Assembly (NCBI GenBank): GCA_910584575.1
Contig: CAJUBG010000062.1
Location: 1 to 21,602, forward strand
Direction of reading: 5' to 3'
Source of the DNA: an uncultured Dorea sp.
Lineage (GTDB): Bacteria > Bacillota > Clostridia > Lachnospirales > Lachnospiraceae
DNA length: 21,602 nucleotides
Shown here: positions 1-7,891 of the stretch, in pieces
Layout of the letters: the number at the start of each line of letters is the position of its first letter
Position numbering within the stretch: the first letter of the stretch is position 1
Position numbers and translations under genes: made by a program
Notes under the pieces: model-generated
What the model was told of the DNA's origin: nothing
The model's input: the letters and a program-made list of their open reading frames with translations, nothing else
Databases searched by the model: none

Positions 1-30
1 TACTGCTGCTCTGTTTGATGAACTTGTCAT
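1..30 (-). CDS. Alpha/beta-type small acid-soluble spore protein, N-terminal fragment (cut by window edge)
   Basis: Only the first ten codons are inside the window; they read MTSSSNRAAV from an ATG at 28-30. A strong GGAGG site lies 8 bases upstream of it. Alpha/beta SASPs commonly begin with a short Ser/Asn/Arg-rich stretch followed by a hydrophobic AAV or VVP segment, which fits. These proteins coat DNA in the dormant spore. The gene follows recG on the same strand after a 90-base gap, and I recall a spore-protein gene next to recG in Lachnospiraceae. The call rests on ten residues and position, so it is tentative. I saw no convincing sigma-G promoter in the gap. Confidence 0.5.
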   Translation of the reverse strand, partial: MTSSSNRAAV

Positions 31-120
31 TGTTTTCTCCTCCTTTTTGTAACTTCTAACTTTTCGTTTTTGTTTCTTTGTAACATTTATTTTTTGTTAC
101 GCAGATAGTATATGGAGGAT

Positions 121-2151
121 TTAAATTATTACACTAGAAGTTCCTTCATAATCTGGAAGATTCTTCATCCAGTCATTTTCTGAATTTAAAAGCTCATCCG
201 CAGCCTCGTTTGCCATCTGTAAAAGCTTCGCATCCTGATACACATCCCCAAGCCTGAAATCCATAAGCCCACTCTGGCGGATGCCGAATAAGTCGCCTGG
301 ACCGCGAAGCCTCAGATCCTCGCTGGCAATCTTAAAGCCGTCGTTGGTTTTGTTTAAAATGCCAAGCCGTTCCTTGGTATCTTTTGATTTTGAACTGCTC
401 ATGAAAATACAATAGGACTGGTGCTTCCCTCTGCCGACCCTTCCCCGAAGCTGATGAAGCTGCGCCAGACCAAAACGCTCGGAATTCTCCACCATCATGA
501 CCGTGGCGTTGGGCACGTCGATTCCCACCTCAATGACTGTGGTGGAGACAAGCACCTGAATCTCATTTCTCCCGAAACGGTCCATAATGTCGTCCTTCTC
601 CGTCTGCCGCATCTTCCCATGAAGATAGGCAACGGCAATCTCACTTCCAAGCTCATCCTGGAGCATGGACGCGTAATCAATGACATTCTCCGCCTCCATG
701 GTCTCGCTCTCCTCCACCATGGGACAGATTACATAGCATTGTCTTCCCTCGGCTGCCTGCTTCTTTATAAATGAATAGGCTGTCTTTCTGTATCCGGTGT
801 CCACAACACAGTTCTTGATAGGCAGGCGGTTCGCCGGAAGCTCGTCAATCACAGAGATATCCAGATCGCCGTATAAGATGATGGCAAGCGTCCTTGGTAT
901 GGGCGTCGCGCTCATGACCAACACATGGGGCACGCTCCCCTTTTTTGCAAATGCCTCTCTCTGCTTTACTCCGAACCTGTGCTGCTCATCCGTCACCACA
1001 AGGGCAAGGCAGTCATAGCTCACCCCGCCCTGGATTAAGGCATGGGTGCCGATAATAATCCTGGCATACCCGCACTCGATCCGGTCGTAGGCCCTGCGCT
1101 TCTCCTTGGCGGTCATGGAACCTGTCAGAAGTTCAACCTTAACCTTGATTCCATATGTATCAAACAGTCTGGTGATGGATTCGTAATGCTGCCTTGCCAG
1201 TACCTCTGTCGGCGCCATCATAGCCCCCTGGTAACCGTTTTGCGCAGTATTCAATAAAGCCAGGACAGCCACAATGGTCTTTCCTGAGCCTACATCCCCC
1301 TGCACCAGCCTGGACATGGCCGTTTCCCCCGCCATATCCTCTGCAATCTCCTTCCACACCTTCTGCTGGGCGCCTGTCAACTGAAAGGGCAGCCCTTTTA
1401 CAAACGCCTCCACCTCCGGCTTAATCTCCATCACATATTCGTTGACAAGCTTCTCGTTTGTATCCTTCAGCCTGCGGATGGATAGGATAAAAGCCAAAAA
1501 TTCCTCGAACACCAGGCGCTCTCTGGCGTGATAGAACACCTCCTTATCCTCAGGGAAATGGATTCCCCGCACAGCGTAGTTATATTCTGCCAGGCCGTAC
1601 CGCATCCGAAGCTCTTTCGGAAGAAGGTCTGCGGCAAGATTCATTCCGTCCAATGCCTGACGCACCGCCTTCGCCACGGCATTGTTGGTAAGTCCAGCCG
1701 TCAGGCCGTAGAGAGGCTGCAGGGTATTGAGCCTGTCCCCATATTTTTCACAGGGGTAGAAGATCTCCGGATGTTCCATTACAAGACCGTCCCGCCTTCG
1801 GACGATTCTTCCCCGAAGGGTGACTGCGCCGCCTCTGGCAAAGGTACTGCGAAGAAAAGGCATCCGAAACCAGATTACCTTAAGGGTTCCTGTCAGGTCC
1901 TTGACATACAGGGCGGTCACCTTAAGCTTTGCACCTCCGGATACCTGCACCCTTCCGTAAATCGCCCCGCTGACCGTCTGCGTCCTGCCCTCCTCTGCCT
2001 CGCTGATTGGCACAGGGTCCTCGTAGACGTCATAGCCTCTGGGATAGTATCGGATTAAGTCGCCTACGGTACTGACGCCTATCTTTTCAAATAATTTCTG
2101 GGTCTTGTCCCCAATTCCCTTCAAGTCTCTGATGCTCGTATTATCTATCAT
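121..2151 (-). CDS. recG: ATP-dependent DNA helicase RecG
   Basis: Branch-migration helicase that remodels stalled replication forks and Holliday junctions in the cytoplasm. At 676 residues it has normal full length. An N-terminal OB-fold wedge domain (about 1-180, including the RDLKGIGDKTQKLF helix-hairpin start) precedes two helicase lobes. Walker A GDVGSGKT is near residues 285-292 and the DEQH box near 388-391. Motifs V and VI appear as STTVIEVGIDVP and QLRGRVGRG, all diagnostic of RecG. The ATG start is preceded by GAGGT four bases upstream. It is the last large gene of the asp23–fakA–recG unit, 95 bases after fakA. The same neighbours (rpmB, yloU, yloV, recG) occur in Bacillus subtilis, which supports the assignment. 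Confidence 0.97.
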   Translation of the reverse strand: MIDNTSIRDLKGIGDKTQKLFEKIGVSTVGDLIRYYPRGYDVYEDPVPISEAEEGRTQTVSGAIYGRVQVSGGAKLKVTALYVKDLTGTLKVIWFRMPFLRSTFARGGAVTLRGRIVRRRDGLVMEHPEIFYPCEKYGDRLNTLQPLYGLTAGLTNNAVAKAVRQALDGMNLAADLLPKELRMRYGLAEYNYAVRGIHFPEDKEVFYHARERLVFEEFLAFILSIRRLKDTNEKLVNEYVMEIKPEVEAFVKGLPFQLTGAQQKVWKEIAEDMAGETAMSRLVQGDVGSGKTIVAVLALLNTAQNGYQGAMMAPTEVLARQHYESITRLFDTYGIKVKVELLTGSMTAKEKRRAYDRIECGYARIIIGTHALIQGGVSYDCLALVVTDEQHRFGVKQREAFAKKGSVPHVLVMSATPIPRTLAIILYGDLDISVIDELPANRLPIKNCVVDTGYRKTAYSFIKKQAAEGRQCYVICPMVEESETMEAENVIDYASMLQDELGSEIAVAYLHGKMRQTEKDDIMDRFGRNEIQVLVSTTVIEVGIDVPNATVMMVENSERFGLAQLHQLRGRVGRGKHQSYCIFMSSSKSKDTKERLGILNKTNDGFKIASEDLRLRGPGDLFGIRQSGLMDFRLGDVYQDAKLLQMANEAADELLNSENDWMKNLPDYEGTSSVII

Positions 2152-2199
2152 GATTACCTCAACTCGTTTCTTTCATACATATCTTAAAATAGAAGAAAC

Positions 2200-2234
2200 G
2201 CCAGACTTTATACGGAAATCCGCAAAAATCTGGC
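2200..2234 (-). terminator. Weak hairpin between fakA and recG, possible partial terminator
   Basis: GCCAGA at 2200-2205 pairs with TCTGGC at 2229-2234, and an inner CGGA/TCCG pair sits in the loop. On the minus strand the hairpin is followed by a broken T-rich tract (GTTTCTTCTATTTT). It could attenuate transcription into recG. The stem is interrupted and the T-tract imperfect, so it may have no function. Confidence 0.3.
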
Positions 2235-2246
2235 TCTGTCATTCCT

Positions 2247-3944
2247 CTACTCTACTCCAAGCACATAATAGTAAATCGGCTGCCCTCCGTAATGGGCGTC
2301 CACATCCACATCCGGATAAATCCCTTCAATCTCCGCAATAAATCTCTGGGCATCCTCCTCCTTCACTTCCTCGCCGTAATACAGGCTGATAAGCTCAGAA
2401 TCCTCATCCACTAACTGGGAAAGCAAATCCTTCGTGGTCTCCTCCACGCTTCTTCCAACCGCTAGGATTCCTGCATCCCCGATTCCCATGATATCGCTCT
2501 CGTGAATCTCTTTATCATCAATGTGGGTATCCCTGACCGCGTAAGTCACCTGGCCGGATTTCACATTCCCGATTCCCTCCAGCATGGCCTCCTCATTCTC
2601 CTTCACACCTGCATCCGGCATAAAGTTAATGACCGCCGTAATCCCCTGAGGCACCGTCTTTGTTGGAAGCACCACAATCTCCTTGTCCTCCACCAAATCC
2701 TTTGCCTGGTTGGCGGCAAGCACAATATTCTTATTATTCGGGAGAATAAACACACAGTCCGCGTTCACCTGGTCAATGGCATTTAGCATATCCTCTGTAC
2801 TTGGATTCATGGTCTGTCCGCCCTCAATGATGTAGTCCACGCCAAGCTCTCTAAAAATCTCGTTCAGACCTTCCCCGATGGAAACCGCAATAAATCCAAT
2901 GGGCTTTCTCGGCTCATCGGCATTCTTCCCATCTACTTCGGACTTCTTAGCTGCCTCCTCCTTCGCCGCCTCGCTTGCAGCCAGCTTCTCGGCATCCTTA
3001 ATCAGCTTCTCCTGATGTTCTTCACGCATATTGTCAATCTTCATCCGCGACAACTGGCCATAGGTCAAAGCCCTCTGAATCGCAAGCCCCGGATCATTGG
3101 TATGAACATGCACCTTAACCACGTCGTCGTCCGCCACACAGACGATAGAATCCCCGATAGAAGTAAGAAATCCCTTGAAATCTCTCTCCTGCTCATCCGT
3201 AAATTCCTTCTCGGTCAGGATAATGAACTCCGTACAGTAGCCAAACTTAATGTCCGCCGTCTCCTGCGCGCTGATCTTCGTAACCTGTACGCCGGCCTTA
3301 GGTGTAATGGCGCTGTAATCCACCTCTTTCCCAAGAAATGCGTCATAAGCGCCCTTGATGACCTCTAAAAGCCCCTGTCCGCCGGAATCCACAACCCCTG
3401 CCTCCTTCAATACAGGAAGCATATCAGGCGTCTTTTTCAATACCTCCCCGGCATGTTCAATCACAGCCGGAAGAAATACCTCTAAATCGTCCGTCTCCTC
3501 CGCCATCTGAGCCGCTTTCTCTGCAATACCGCTTGCAACCGTAAGAATCGTACCCTCCTTAGGCTTCATAACAGCCTTATACGCCGTATCCCTGGCTCTT
3601 GCACAGGCCGCTGCAAGTCCCTGCACATCAATCTGCTTCTCCTCTCGGATAGACTTGGTAAATCCTCTCAATAGCTGAGAAAGGATAACTCCTGAATTCC
3701 CCCTCGCACCCCGTAACGAGCCGGATGAAACCGCCTTCGCCAAATCCTTGATCTCCGGCTTATTAAGAGCCGTCACCTCCTTGGCCGCCGCCATAATCGT
3801 CAGGGACATATTCGTCCCCGTGTCGCCGTCCGGAACAGGAAATACATTCAGTTCATTGATATACTCTTTCTTCGCTTCAATATTCTGCGCACCTGCCAAA
3901 AACATCTTTGCAAGCATATCTACATTTATAGTTTTCGTAGCCAC
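2247..3944 (-). CDS. fakA: Fatty acid kinase catalytic subunit FakA-like (DhaL/DegV-like domain protein, YloV family)
   Basis: ATP-dependent kinase of the Dak phosphatase/YloV family; in studied Firmicutes it phosphorylates fatty acids held by a FakB (DegV) partner, feeding phospholipid synthesis. The 565-residue length is typical. An N-terminal DhaL domain (about 1-200) carries the nucleotide/Mg motif NVFPVPDGDTGTNM at 33-46. A middle domain contains YCTEF (236-240) and VHVHTNDPG (278-286), and the C-terminal DegV-like domain runs from about 348 to the end. Between them (about 315-347) is a charged Ala/Lys/Glu linker. The start is GTG: GGAGG lies ten bases upstream and no better ATG exists. 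It follows the Asp23-like gene by 19 bases, as yloU–yloV do in Bacillus. No fakB gene is in the window, so the substrate is inferred from the family. Confidence 0.9.
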   Translation of the reverse strand: MATKTINVDMLAKMFLAGAQNIEAKKEYINELNVFPVPDGDTGTNMSLTIMAAAKEVTALNKPEIKDLAKAVSSGSLRGARGNSGVILSQLLRGFTKSIREEKQIDVQGLAAACARARDTAYKAVMKPKEGTILTVASGIAEKAAQMAEETDDLEVFLPAVIEHAGEVLKKTPDMLPVLKEAGVVDSGGQGLLEVIKGAYDAFLGKEVDYSAITPKAGVQVTKISAQETADIKFGYCTEFIILTEKEFTDEQERDFKGFLTSIGDSIVCVADDDVVKVHVHTNDPGLAIQRALTYGQLSRMKIDNMREEHQEKLIKDAEKLAASEAAKEEAAKKSEVDGKNADEPRKPIGFIAVSIGEGLNEIFRELGVDYIIEGGQTMNPSTEDMLNAIDQVNADCVFILPNNKNIVLAANQAKDLVEDKEIVVLPTKTVPQGITAVINFMPDAGVKENEEAMLEGIGNVKSGQVTYAVRDTHIDDKEIHESDIMGIGDAGILAVGRSVEETTKDLLSQLVDEDSELISLYYGEEVKEEDAQRFIAEIEGIYPDVDVDAHYGGQPIYYYVLGVE

Positions 3945-3963
3945 TTTCTTATGTCCTCCTTAA

Positions 3964-4323
3964 CTAATCGATGACTCTGACGCCTTCAATATAGATATTA
4001 ATCTTATCTACCGGCATTCCTGAAAATCCCTCTACTTTATACTTCACATTGCTGATCAGATTATCCGTAACGGCTGAAATGCTAACGCCATATGCAACAA
4101 CTATATGGAAGTCAATACTGATATGATTCTCATCCGATATCGCCACTTTGATTCCTTTGGTCAGGCTCTCACGCCTGAGTAAATGTACCAGCCCGTCTTT
4201 CACATTCACCGCAGCCATACCCACAATCCCGAAACATTCGACTGCAACCGTTCCGGCATACTTTGCAATCACATCCGGATCGATTGTAACAATACCAAGA
4301 TCCGTACTCATACATCCCTTCAT
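3964..4323 (-). CDS. Asp23/Gls24 family protein (YloU-like)
   Basis: Small 119-residue cytoplasmic protein of the Asp23/Gls24 (DUF322) family. Members include staphylococcal Asp23, a membrane-associated envelope-stress protein, and B. subtilis YloU, encoded immediately before yloV. The sequence has the family's beta-alpha pattern: an N-terminal DLGIVTIDPDVIAKYAG strand-helix and a closing VDKINIYIEGVRV strand. No membrane segment is visible. The ATG at 4323 has GGAGG nine bases upstream; a second ATG four codons in is possible but less well spaced. It is the first gene of the unit running on to fakA and recG, with its own promoter at 4367-4395. The molecular role is not known. Confidence 0.88.
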   Translation of the reverse strand: MKGCMSTDLGIVTIDPDVIAKYAGTVAVECFGIVGMAAVNVKDGLVHLLRRESLTKGIKVAISDENHISIDFHIVVAYGVSISAVTDNLISNVKYKVEGFSGMPVDKINIYIEGVRVID

Positions 4324-4366
4324 ACCTGAATACCTCCTATCATCCTCTGGTTTTTCCTATCCTGTT

Positions 4367-4395
4367 ATTATACCCTGTTTTACCATATATTACAA
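4367..4395 (-). promoter_or_regulatory. Sigma-A promoter for asp23–fakA–recG
   Basis: On the minus strand, -35 TTGTAA (4390-4395) and -10 TATAAT (4367-4372) are separated by 17 bases. Transcription would start about 40 bases before the Asp23-like ATG. The -35 box begins one base after the rpmB terminator stem, so this unit can be expressed independently of rpmB. Confidence 0.7.
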
Positions 4396-4396
4396 T

Positions 4397-4430
4397 AAAA
4401 ACTCAGATTCCGCATCGAAATCTGAGTTTT
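4397..4430 (-). terminator. Rho-independent terminator of rpmB
   Basis: AAAACTCAGATT (4397-4408) and AATCTGAGTTTT (4419-4430) form a perfect 12-bp stem with a ten-base loop, 23 bases after the rpmB stop. The flanking A and T runs would let it work in both directions, but only the minus strand has a gene ahead of it. Confidence 0.85.
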
Positions 4431-4453
4431 AAATGTTACTTTTCACACCCACA

Positions 4454-4642
4454 CTATGCACGCTCGACTTTTCCTGACTTCAAGCAAGAAGTACAAACAT
4501 ACATCTTCTTTGTAGCACCGTTCTCGGTCTTTACGCGAACTGATTTAACATTGGACTTCCACATCTTCGGTGTCTTTCTATGAGAGTGGCTTACATTATT
4601 TCCAAAGTGAGCACCCTTTTCACAAATAGCACATTTAGCCAT
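4454..4642 (-). CDS. rpmB: 50S ribosomal protein L28
   Basis: Protein of the large ribosomal subunit, 62 residues, normal length. The body reads MAKCAICEKGAHFGNNVSHSH and continues with a Lys/Arg-rich middle and KKMYVCTSCLKSGKV. Two Cys pairs (CAIC near 4-7 and CTSC near 52-55) show this is the zinc-binding (C+) form of L28. The start at 4642 is fixed by GGAGGTG five bases upstream; an ATG six codons further up overlaps that site and is rejected. It has a dedicated promoter (4698-4726), a leader hairpin (4669-4685) and a terminator (4397-4430), so it forms a single-gene unit. Confidence 0.97.
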   Translation of the reverse strand: MAKCAICEKGAHFGNNVSHSHRKTPKMWKSNVKSVRVKTENGATKKMYVCTSCLKSGKVERA

Positions 4643-4668
4643 GACTGCACCTCCTAACATCCATATAT

Positions 4669-4685
4669 AGTCTGTCCCACAGACT
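4669..4685 (-). other. Short perfect hairpin in the rpmB 5' leader
   Basis: AGTCTGT and ACAGACT form a 7-bp stem with a three-base loop. It lies between the predicted transcription start (about 4690) and the rpmB ribosome site, at the extreme 5' end of the transcript. It has no T-run on either strand, so it is not a standard terminator. It may stabilise the mRNA or take part in L28 control; neither is shown by the sequence. Confidence 0.45.
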
Positions 4686-4697
4686 CACAACACTAGT

Positions 4698-4726
4698 ATC
4701 TTACCAGATAGTGGGTGGAAATGCAA
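4698..4726 (-). promoter_or_regulatory. Sigma-A promoter of rpmB
   Basis: Minus-strand -35 TTGCAT (4721-4726) and -10 TAAGAT (4698-4703) with an exact 17-base spacer. It sits directly after the sensor kinase stop codon, for which no separate terminator is visible, so low read-through from the upstream operon into rpmB is also possible. Confidence 0.7.
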
Positions 4727-4738
4727 GTGTTTTTTCCA

Positions 4739-6157
4739 TTATTCTTCTTTATTTGCCACAAGCACCACAAAAATATTCCTATCCTCCCGCCGTTCATACC
4801 GAAGCTCTCCCGCGTGCTTCTCCACAAGCTTTGCCGCAATCGCAAGTCCAAGGCCGGTTCCGCCGTTGGTCTGCCTGGCAAGGTCCCCCCTTACAAAGGG
4901 ATCAAAAAGCACAGGACGCAATTCCTCCCCTATTGGTTCCCCGTCATCCTCCACAGAAATCTTTGTCTTACCGTCCTCCCGTCTTATTTCGACCCCAATG
5001 CACTTCCCCGACTGGTTATACTTCACCGCGTTTCCAAGAAGATTCTCCATAACACGCGAAAATTCCTTCCTGTCAAGCCCTGCATAGACCGGTGTTTCCG
5101 GTATCCGTATCAGGAAATCCAGTCCCCGTCCCGTGATTTCCTCATAATACTCCGCACAGACCTGCCGCATTAGCTCGCAGATATCCGTCCTTTCAAGCTT
5201 AAGCGCATAATCTTTGTCCTCCATTTTCAACAGTTGGAACAGCTCGTTGACCAACGTATTCACCCGGCCTGCCTTCTGGTCGATCATCCGGTAATAGCGA
5301 GAAAGCTCATCCGGCTTCACCACCCCGTCCTCCAAAGCCGCCGCGCTGCTCTTGATGGTGGATACCGGAGTCTTGATATCATGGGAAATCTCCAGAAGCA
5401 TCCGGTTCTTCCGTTCCTCGTCCTGCTGCTTCCTTCGCTTTTCCTCCTCCAACTGGCCAATCATCATATTAAAGGTGTCCCTAATCTCCGCAAATTCCCG
5501 CTGAGCTTCAAACTCAAGCCGTACCTGGCTGTCGCCTGCCCTCACCTTCTCCATACCGTCCGTAATCTTCTTAAGAGGTTTTCGTATCTTACGCGACAGA
5601 TAGGCGCTCATCAGCAGGCAGCTAAGCAGAAACATAAGCCCGAACGAAAGAAATGCCGCCACAGCCACCCGAACAGACTGGCTGTCCTTTCCCACATTAT
5701 AGGTGTAACTCATCTGCAACGCATCCCTTCCTATCTTCATAAGGTAATAGGCAGTCCCGTTTTCCGTCTCCACGGCTTTCAGGTATCCTCTGTATTCACT
5801 GGCAGAGGTGGCGGTCTTAACCAGATTATCCGCCATCAGATACTCCGTTAATTCCTCCATGGAATATGCTGACACTTGATCTTTCTTCTCCCCGTACACC
5901 TTGGTCACACGGTAAGAATCGTCAAGCTGCTCAATCCAGCCGCCAAGCCGTTCAAATGAACCGAAATCCCCTACATTTTCCTCGCTATCCACCAGCTCAT
6001 AAGGTGCCAGAGATTCTATCTGCCCGCCGGCGATAAAAATCAGCACCCCGAATACGCACAGATACAGCAGGAAAACGGAAACCACGGCGAATACAATATA
6101 GCTTACCACAAGCTGACGAAATACGCTTCCTTTTTTCTGATTTGATTTTTTCCCCAT
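4739..6157 (-). CDS. Membrane sensor histidine kinase (two-component system)
   Basis: Sensor kinase of 472 residues, expected to autophosphorylate on His and pass phosphate to the adjacent regulator. Two membrane segments (about 15-45 and 163-187) enclose an extracellular sensor domain of roughly 115 residues with no family I recognise. A HAMP linker follows (about 185-240). The HisKA phosphoacceptor is in ISHDIKTPVSTI (His near 259). The ATPase domain has an N-box (ENLLGNAVKYN, about 371-381), a G1-type DDGEPIG and GGTGLGLAI near 431-439. The ATG at 6157 is preferred because GAGG lies six bases upstream and overlaps the regulator's stop; a TTG four codons earlier is less likely. Last gene of the five-gene operon, eight bases after the response regulator. 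Confidence 0.93.
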   Translation of the reverse strand: MGKKSNQKKGSVFRQLVVSYIVFAVVSVFLLYLCVFGVLIFIAGGQIESLAPYELVDSEENVGDFGSFERLGGWIEQLDDSYRVTKVYGEKKDQVSAYSMEELTEYLMADNLVKTATSASEYRGYLKAVETENGTAYYLMKIGRDALQMSYTYNVGKDSQSVRVAVAAFLSFGLMFLLSCLLMSAYLSRKIRKPLKKITDGMEKVRAGDSQVRLEFEAQREFAEIRDTFNMMIGQLEEEKRRKQQDEERKNRMLLEISHDIKTPVSTIKSSAAALEDGVVKPDELSRYYRMIDQKAGRVNTLVNELFQLLKMEDKDYALKLERTDICELMRQVCAEYYEEITGRGLDFLIRIPETPVYAGLDRKEFSRVMENLLGNAVKYNQSGKCIGVEIRREDGKTKISVEDDGEPIGEELRPVLFDPFVRGDLARQTNGGTGLGLAIAAKLVEKHAGELRYERREDRNIFVVLVANKEE

Positions 6158-6165
6158 TTTTGTCC

Positions 6166-6879
6166 TCAAATCTCCTTCTCCGCTTTATAGCCAAGCCCCT
6201 TAATCGTCCGGATAAACGGTTCGCCTCCCTCCCCCTCCTCCAGTTTCTTTCTCAGGTTGCTGATATGAACCATGACCGTATTGTCATCGCCTGCATAGGG
6301 CTCGTCCCAGACACGCTCAAAAATCTGCTGTTTTGTAAAAATAGTTCCAGGATACTCCATGAACATCTGAAGTATCCGAAATTCCGTGGACGTCACCTCG
6401 ATACTCCGTCCGCTACGCTCTACCGTCCCTTCCGCTATATTCATCTTCACTCCCCGAAGCGAAAACTCGTGTTTCCCATCCTCCGGCTCTCTCCAATAGT
6501 CATAATTGCGCCGAAGCTGCGCCTTAATCCTGGCTACCACCTCCAAGGGATTGTAGGGCTTGGTAATGTAGTCGTCCGCCCCAAGCTCAAGACCCAGTAT
6601 TTTATCATAGTCCTGATCCTTCGCCGTCAGCATAATTGCCGGTATGCGGCTCGTTTCCCGAATCTTGCGCAGCACGGCGAAACCGTCAAGCCCCGGCATC
6701 ATGATGTCAAGCAGCACTAAATGAAACGCTCTCTGCCGAAATAAACGCATTGCCTCTATCCCGTCTTGCGCCTTTTTCATTTTTATGCCTTCTCTGTCCA
6801 GATATAACTCCAAAATATCCAAAAGCTCTGCCTCGTCGTCCGCTGCCAATATCTGATATTCTGCCTTCCCTGCTCTCAT
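6166..6879 (-). CDS. OmpR/PhoB-family response regulator
   Basis: DNA-binding response regulator of 237 residues. The receiver domain (about 8-122) has the acidic pocket in ADDEAE, phospho-accepting Asp58 in LLDIMMPGLDG, Thr in MLTAKD and Lys107 in ITKPYNP. The C-terminal winged helix (about 138-235) has the RSIEVTSTEFRILQMF start and the HISNLRKKLE recognition helix of the OmpR/PhoB class. The ATG at 6879 is chosen because GGAGGAAGG lies upstream; a TTG ten codons earlier overlaps the preceding gene and lacks spacing. It sits between the HExxH gene and the kinase. Its likely target is the set of 11-bp-spaced boxes at 9380-9420 in front of this operon, giving autoregulation; this is inferred. 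Confidence 0.95.
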   Translation of the reverse strand: MRAGKAEYQILAADDEAELLDILELYLDREGIKMKKAQDGIEAMRLFRQRAFHLVLLDIMMPGLDGFAVLRKIRETSRIPAIMLTAKDQDYDKILGLELGADDYITKPYNPLEVVARIKAQLRRNYDYWREPEDGKHEFSLRGVKMNIAEGTVERSGRSIEVTSTEFRILQMFMEYPGTIFTKQQIFERVWDEPYAGDDNTVMVHISNLRKKLEEGEGGEPFIRTIKGLGYKAEKEI

Positions 6880-6905
6880 CTTTCTAGCCTTCCTCCAGTC
6901 TAAAG

Positions 6906-7883
6906 TCAAATCTTTACTTCTAAATATTCCTCCAGCAATTCATCCAACCCTTTTGAAAAATCAAAGTGTTCCTTCCAGTCCGGACACAACACGTCCAGAA
7001 GCAGACATTTCGCAAGGCCGGTACGGTAATATTTTCCCCGTCCTCCCTCATATGTCCCCAGGCTGTCCAGATAACGTTCTTCATACGCCTGCTCTCCTGA
7101 TTCCATGCGATAGACGAAAGCTTCCACATAATACGCCGTCCCTTCCGTCAATTCGCAGCGAATCTCCGCCTCCCTTGCGGATTTTTGCATCTCCTTCATG
7201 CGCTGCCTGCGGCGCTCACTATATTCTAATACGATTTCCCTAAGCCCGTCAATGGAGGAAATGTCCTGATTCTTAAGCATATCTGCCGCTTTTTCCAATA
7301 GCTGCATCTCCCCCTTGAGCTTCCTTTGAATATCCGGCTTTTCATCCACCTCTGTTACAATCCATTCCTCCTCTGACTTTTCACCCTCTCCCTGCATATC
7401 CTCCGGCGTAACCTTCTCCCCCAGAACCGCAAACTTAGTCAACTGATATGCATGGAACGCCTCATGCCAAATCGTCCCCTTTTGCTCTGAGGCGCCGTAC
7501 CCGCTTCCCGCTGCCATTCCCTCTACCCCGCCTGCCAGAGACATAAGGCTCTCAAACTGCTCAAGGGTCGGCACAATCACTTCAAAATGGTCGTCCACCG
7601 GATAAGCGGTTCCAACAAATGTCTCCATCACAGGAGGACGCTTCCACGTCTTTCCTTCATAAAATACATAGTCTGACGTCCCGTCGTACATGGCAACAGG
7701 GTAATCCGACAGGCAGAACCCCTCAAAGCCCAATGTATCCACCTCCTCCTGCATGGAAACCGCCTCCTCATATATCTTCTGATTCTCCTTAGAAATCCCC
7801 TGATTTCCGGTCCACAGCCATGCAGCCAATAAGCCTGCGCCAAATACTCCTGTCATTATCATTCCTTTTACCTGTTTCTGCAT
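6906..7883 (-). CDS. Membrane-anchored HExxH protein, putative zinc metallopeptidase
   Basis: 325 residues, family not recognised. One N-terminal hydrophobic segment (about 7-24, starting KGMIMTGVFGAG, no lipobox Cys) would act as signal anchor, putting the rest outside the membrane. Residues 139-144 read WHEAFH, a full HExxH zinc-site motif, and TEGTAYYVEAF (246-256) supplies a possible third ligand Glu about 105 residues later, as in gluzincin-like peptidases. The charged helical stretch between them (about 155-240) is Glu/Lys rich. It is encoded between the ABC permease (eight bases upstream) and the response regulator, with a ribosome site inside the permease's last codons. Activity is inferred from the motif only. 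Context suggests it acts on an extracellular peptide or on the sensor kinase, or serves as an accessory to the transporter. Confidence 0.72.
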   Translation of the reverse strand: MQKQVKGMIMTGVFGAGLLAAWLWTGNQGISKENQKIYEEAVSMQEEVDTLGFEGFCLSDYPVAMYDGTSDYVFYEGKTWKRPPVMETFVGTAYPVDDHFEVIVPTLEQFESLMSLAGGVEGMAAGSGYGASEQKGTIWHEAFHAYQLTKFAVLGEKVTPEDMQGEGEKSEEEWIVTEVDEKPDIQRKLKGEMQLLEKAADMLKNQDISSIDGLREIVLEYSERRRQRMKEMQKSAREAEIRCELTEGTAYYVEAFVYRMESGEQAYEERYLDSLGTYEGGRGKYYRTGLAKCLLLDVLCPDWKEHFDFSKGLDELLEEYLEVKI

Positions 7884-7891
7884 TTTTCTTC

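Noticed and set aside
31..120. Sigma-G promoter for the spore-protein gene
   Set aside because: An AATGTTA segment on the minus strand partly fits the -10, but no matching -35 lies at a suitable distance. A 5-bp GTAAC/GTTAC inverted repeat there is too short to claim.
421..2341. Plus-strand open frames opposite recG (for example 421-774 and 1528-2058)
   Set aside because: They lie wholly inside a well-supported gene, lack ribosome sites and show no recognisable domains.
4643..4660. Longer rpmB start (MLGGAV before MAKC)
   Set aside because: The extra codons contain the ribosome-binding GGAGG itself, and L28 proteins begin at MAK.
6158..6169. TTG start for the sensor kinase overlapping the regulator
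   Set aside because: The ATG at 6157 has a correctly spaced GAGG; the TTG has no suitable site.
6880..6909. TTG start for the response regulator
   Set aside because: Its extra ten codons contain the GGAGGAAGG site serving the ATG at 6879 and are not part of the receiver fold.
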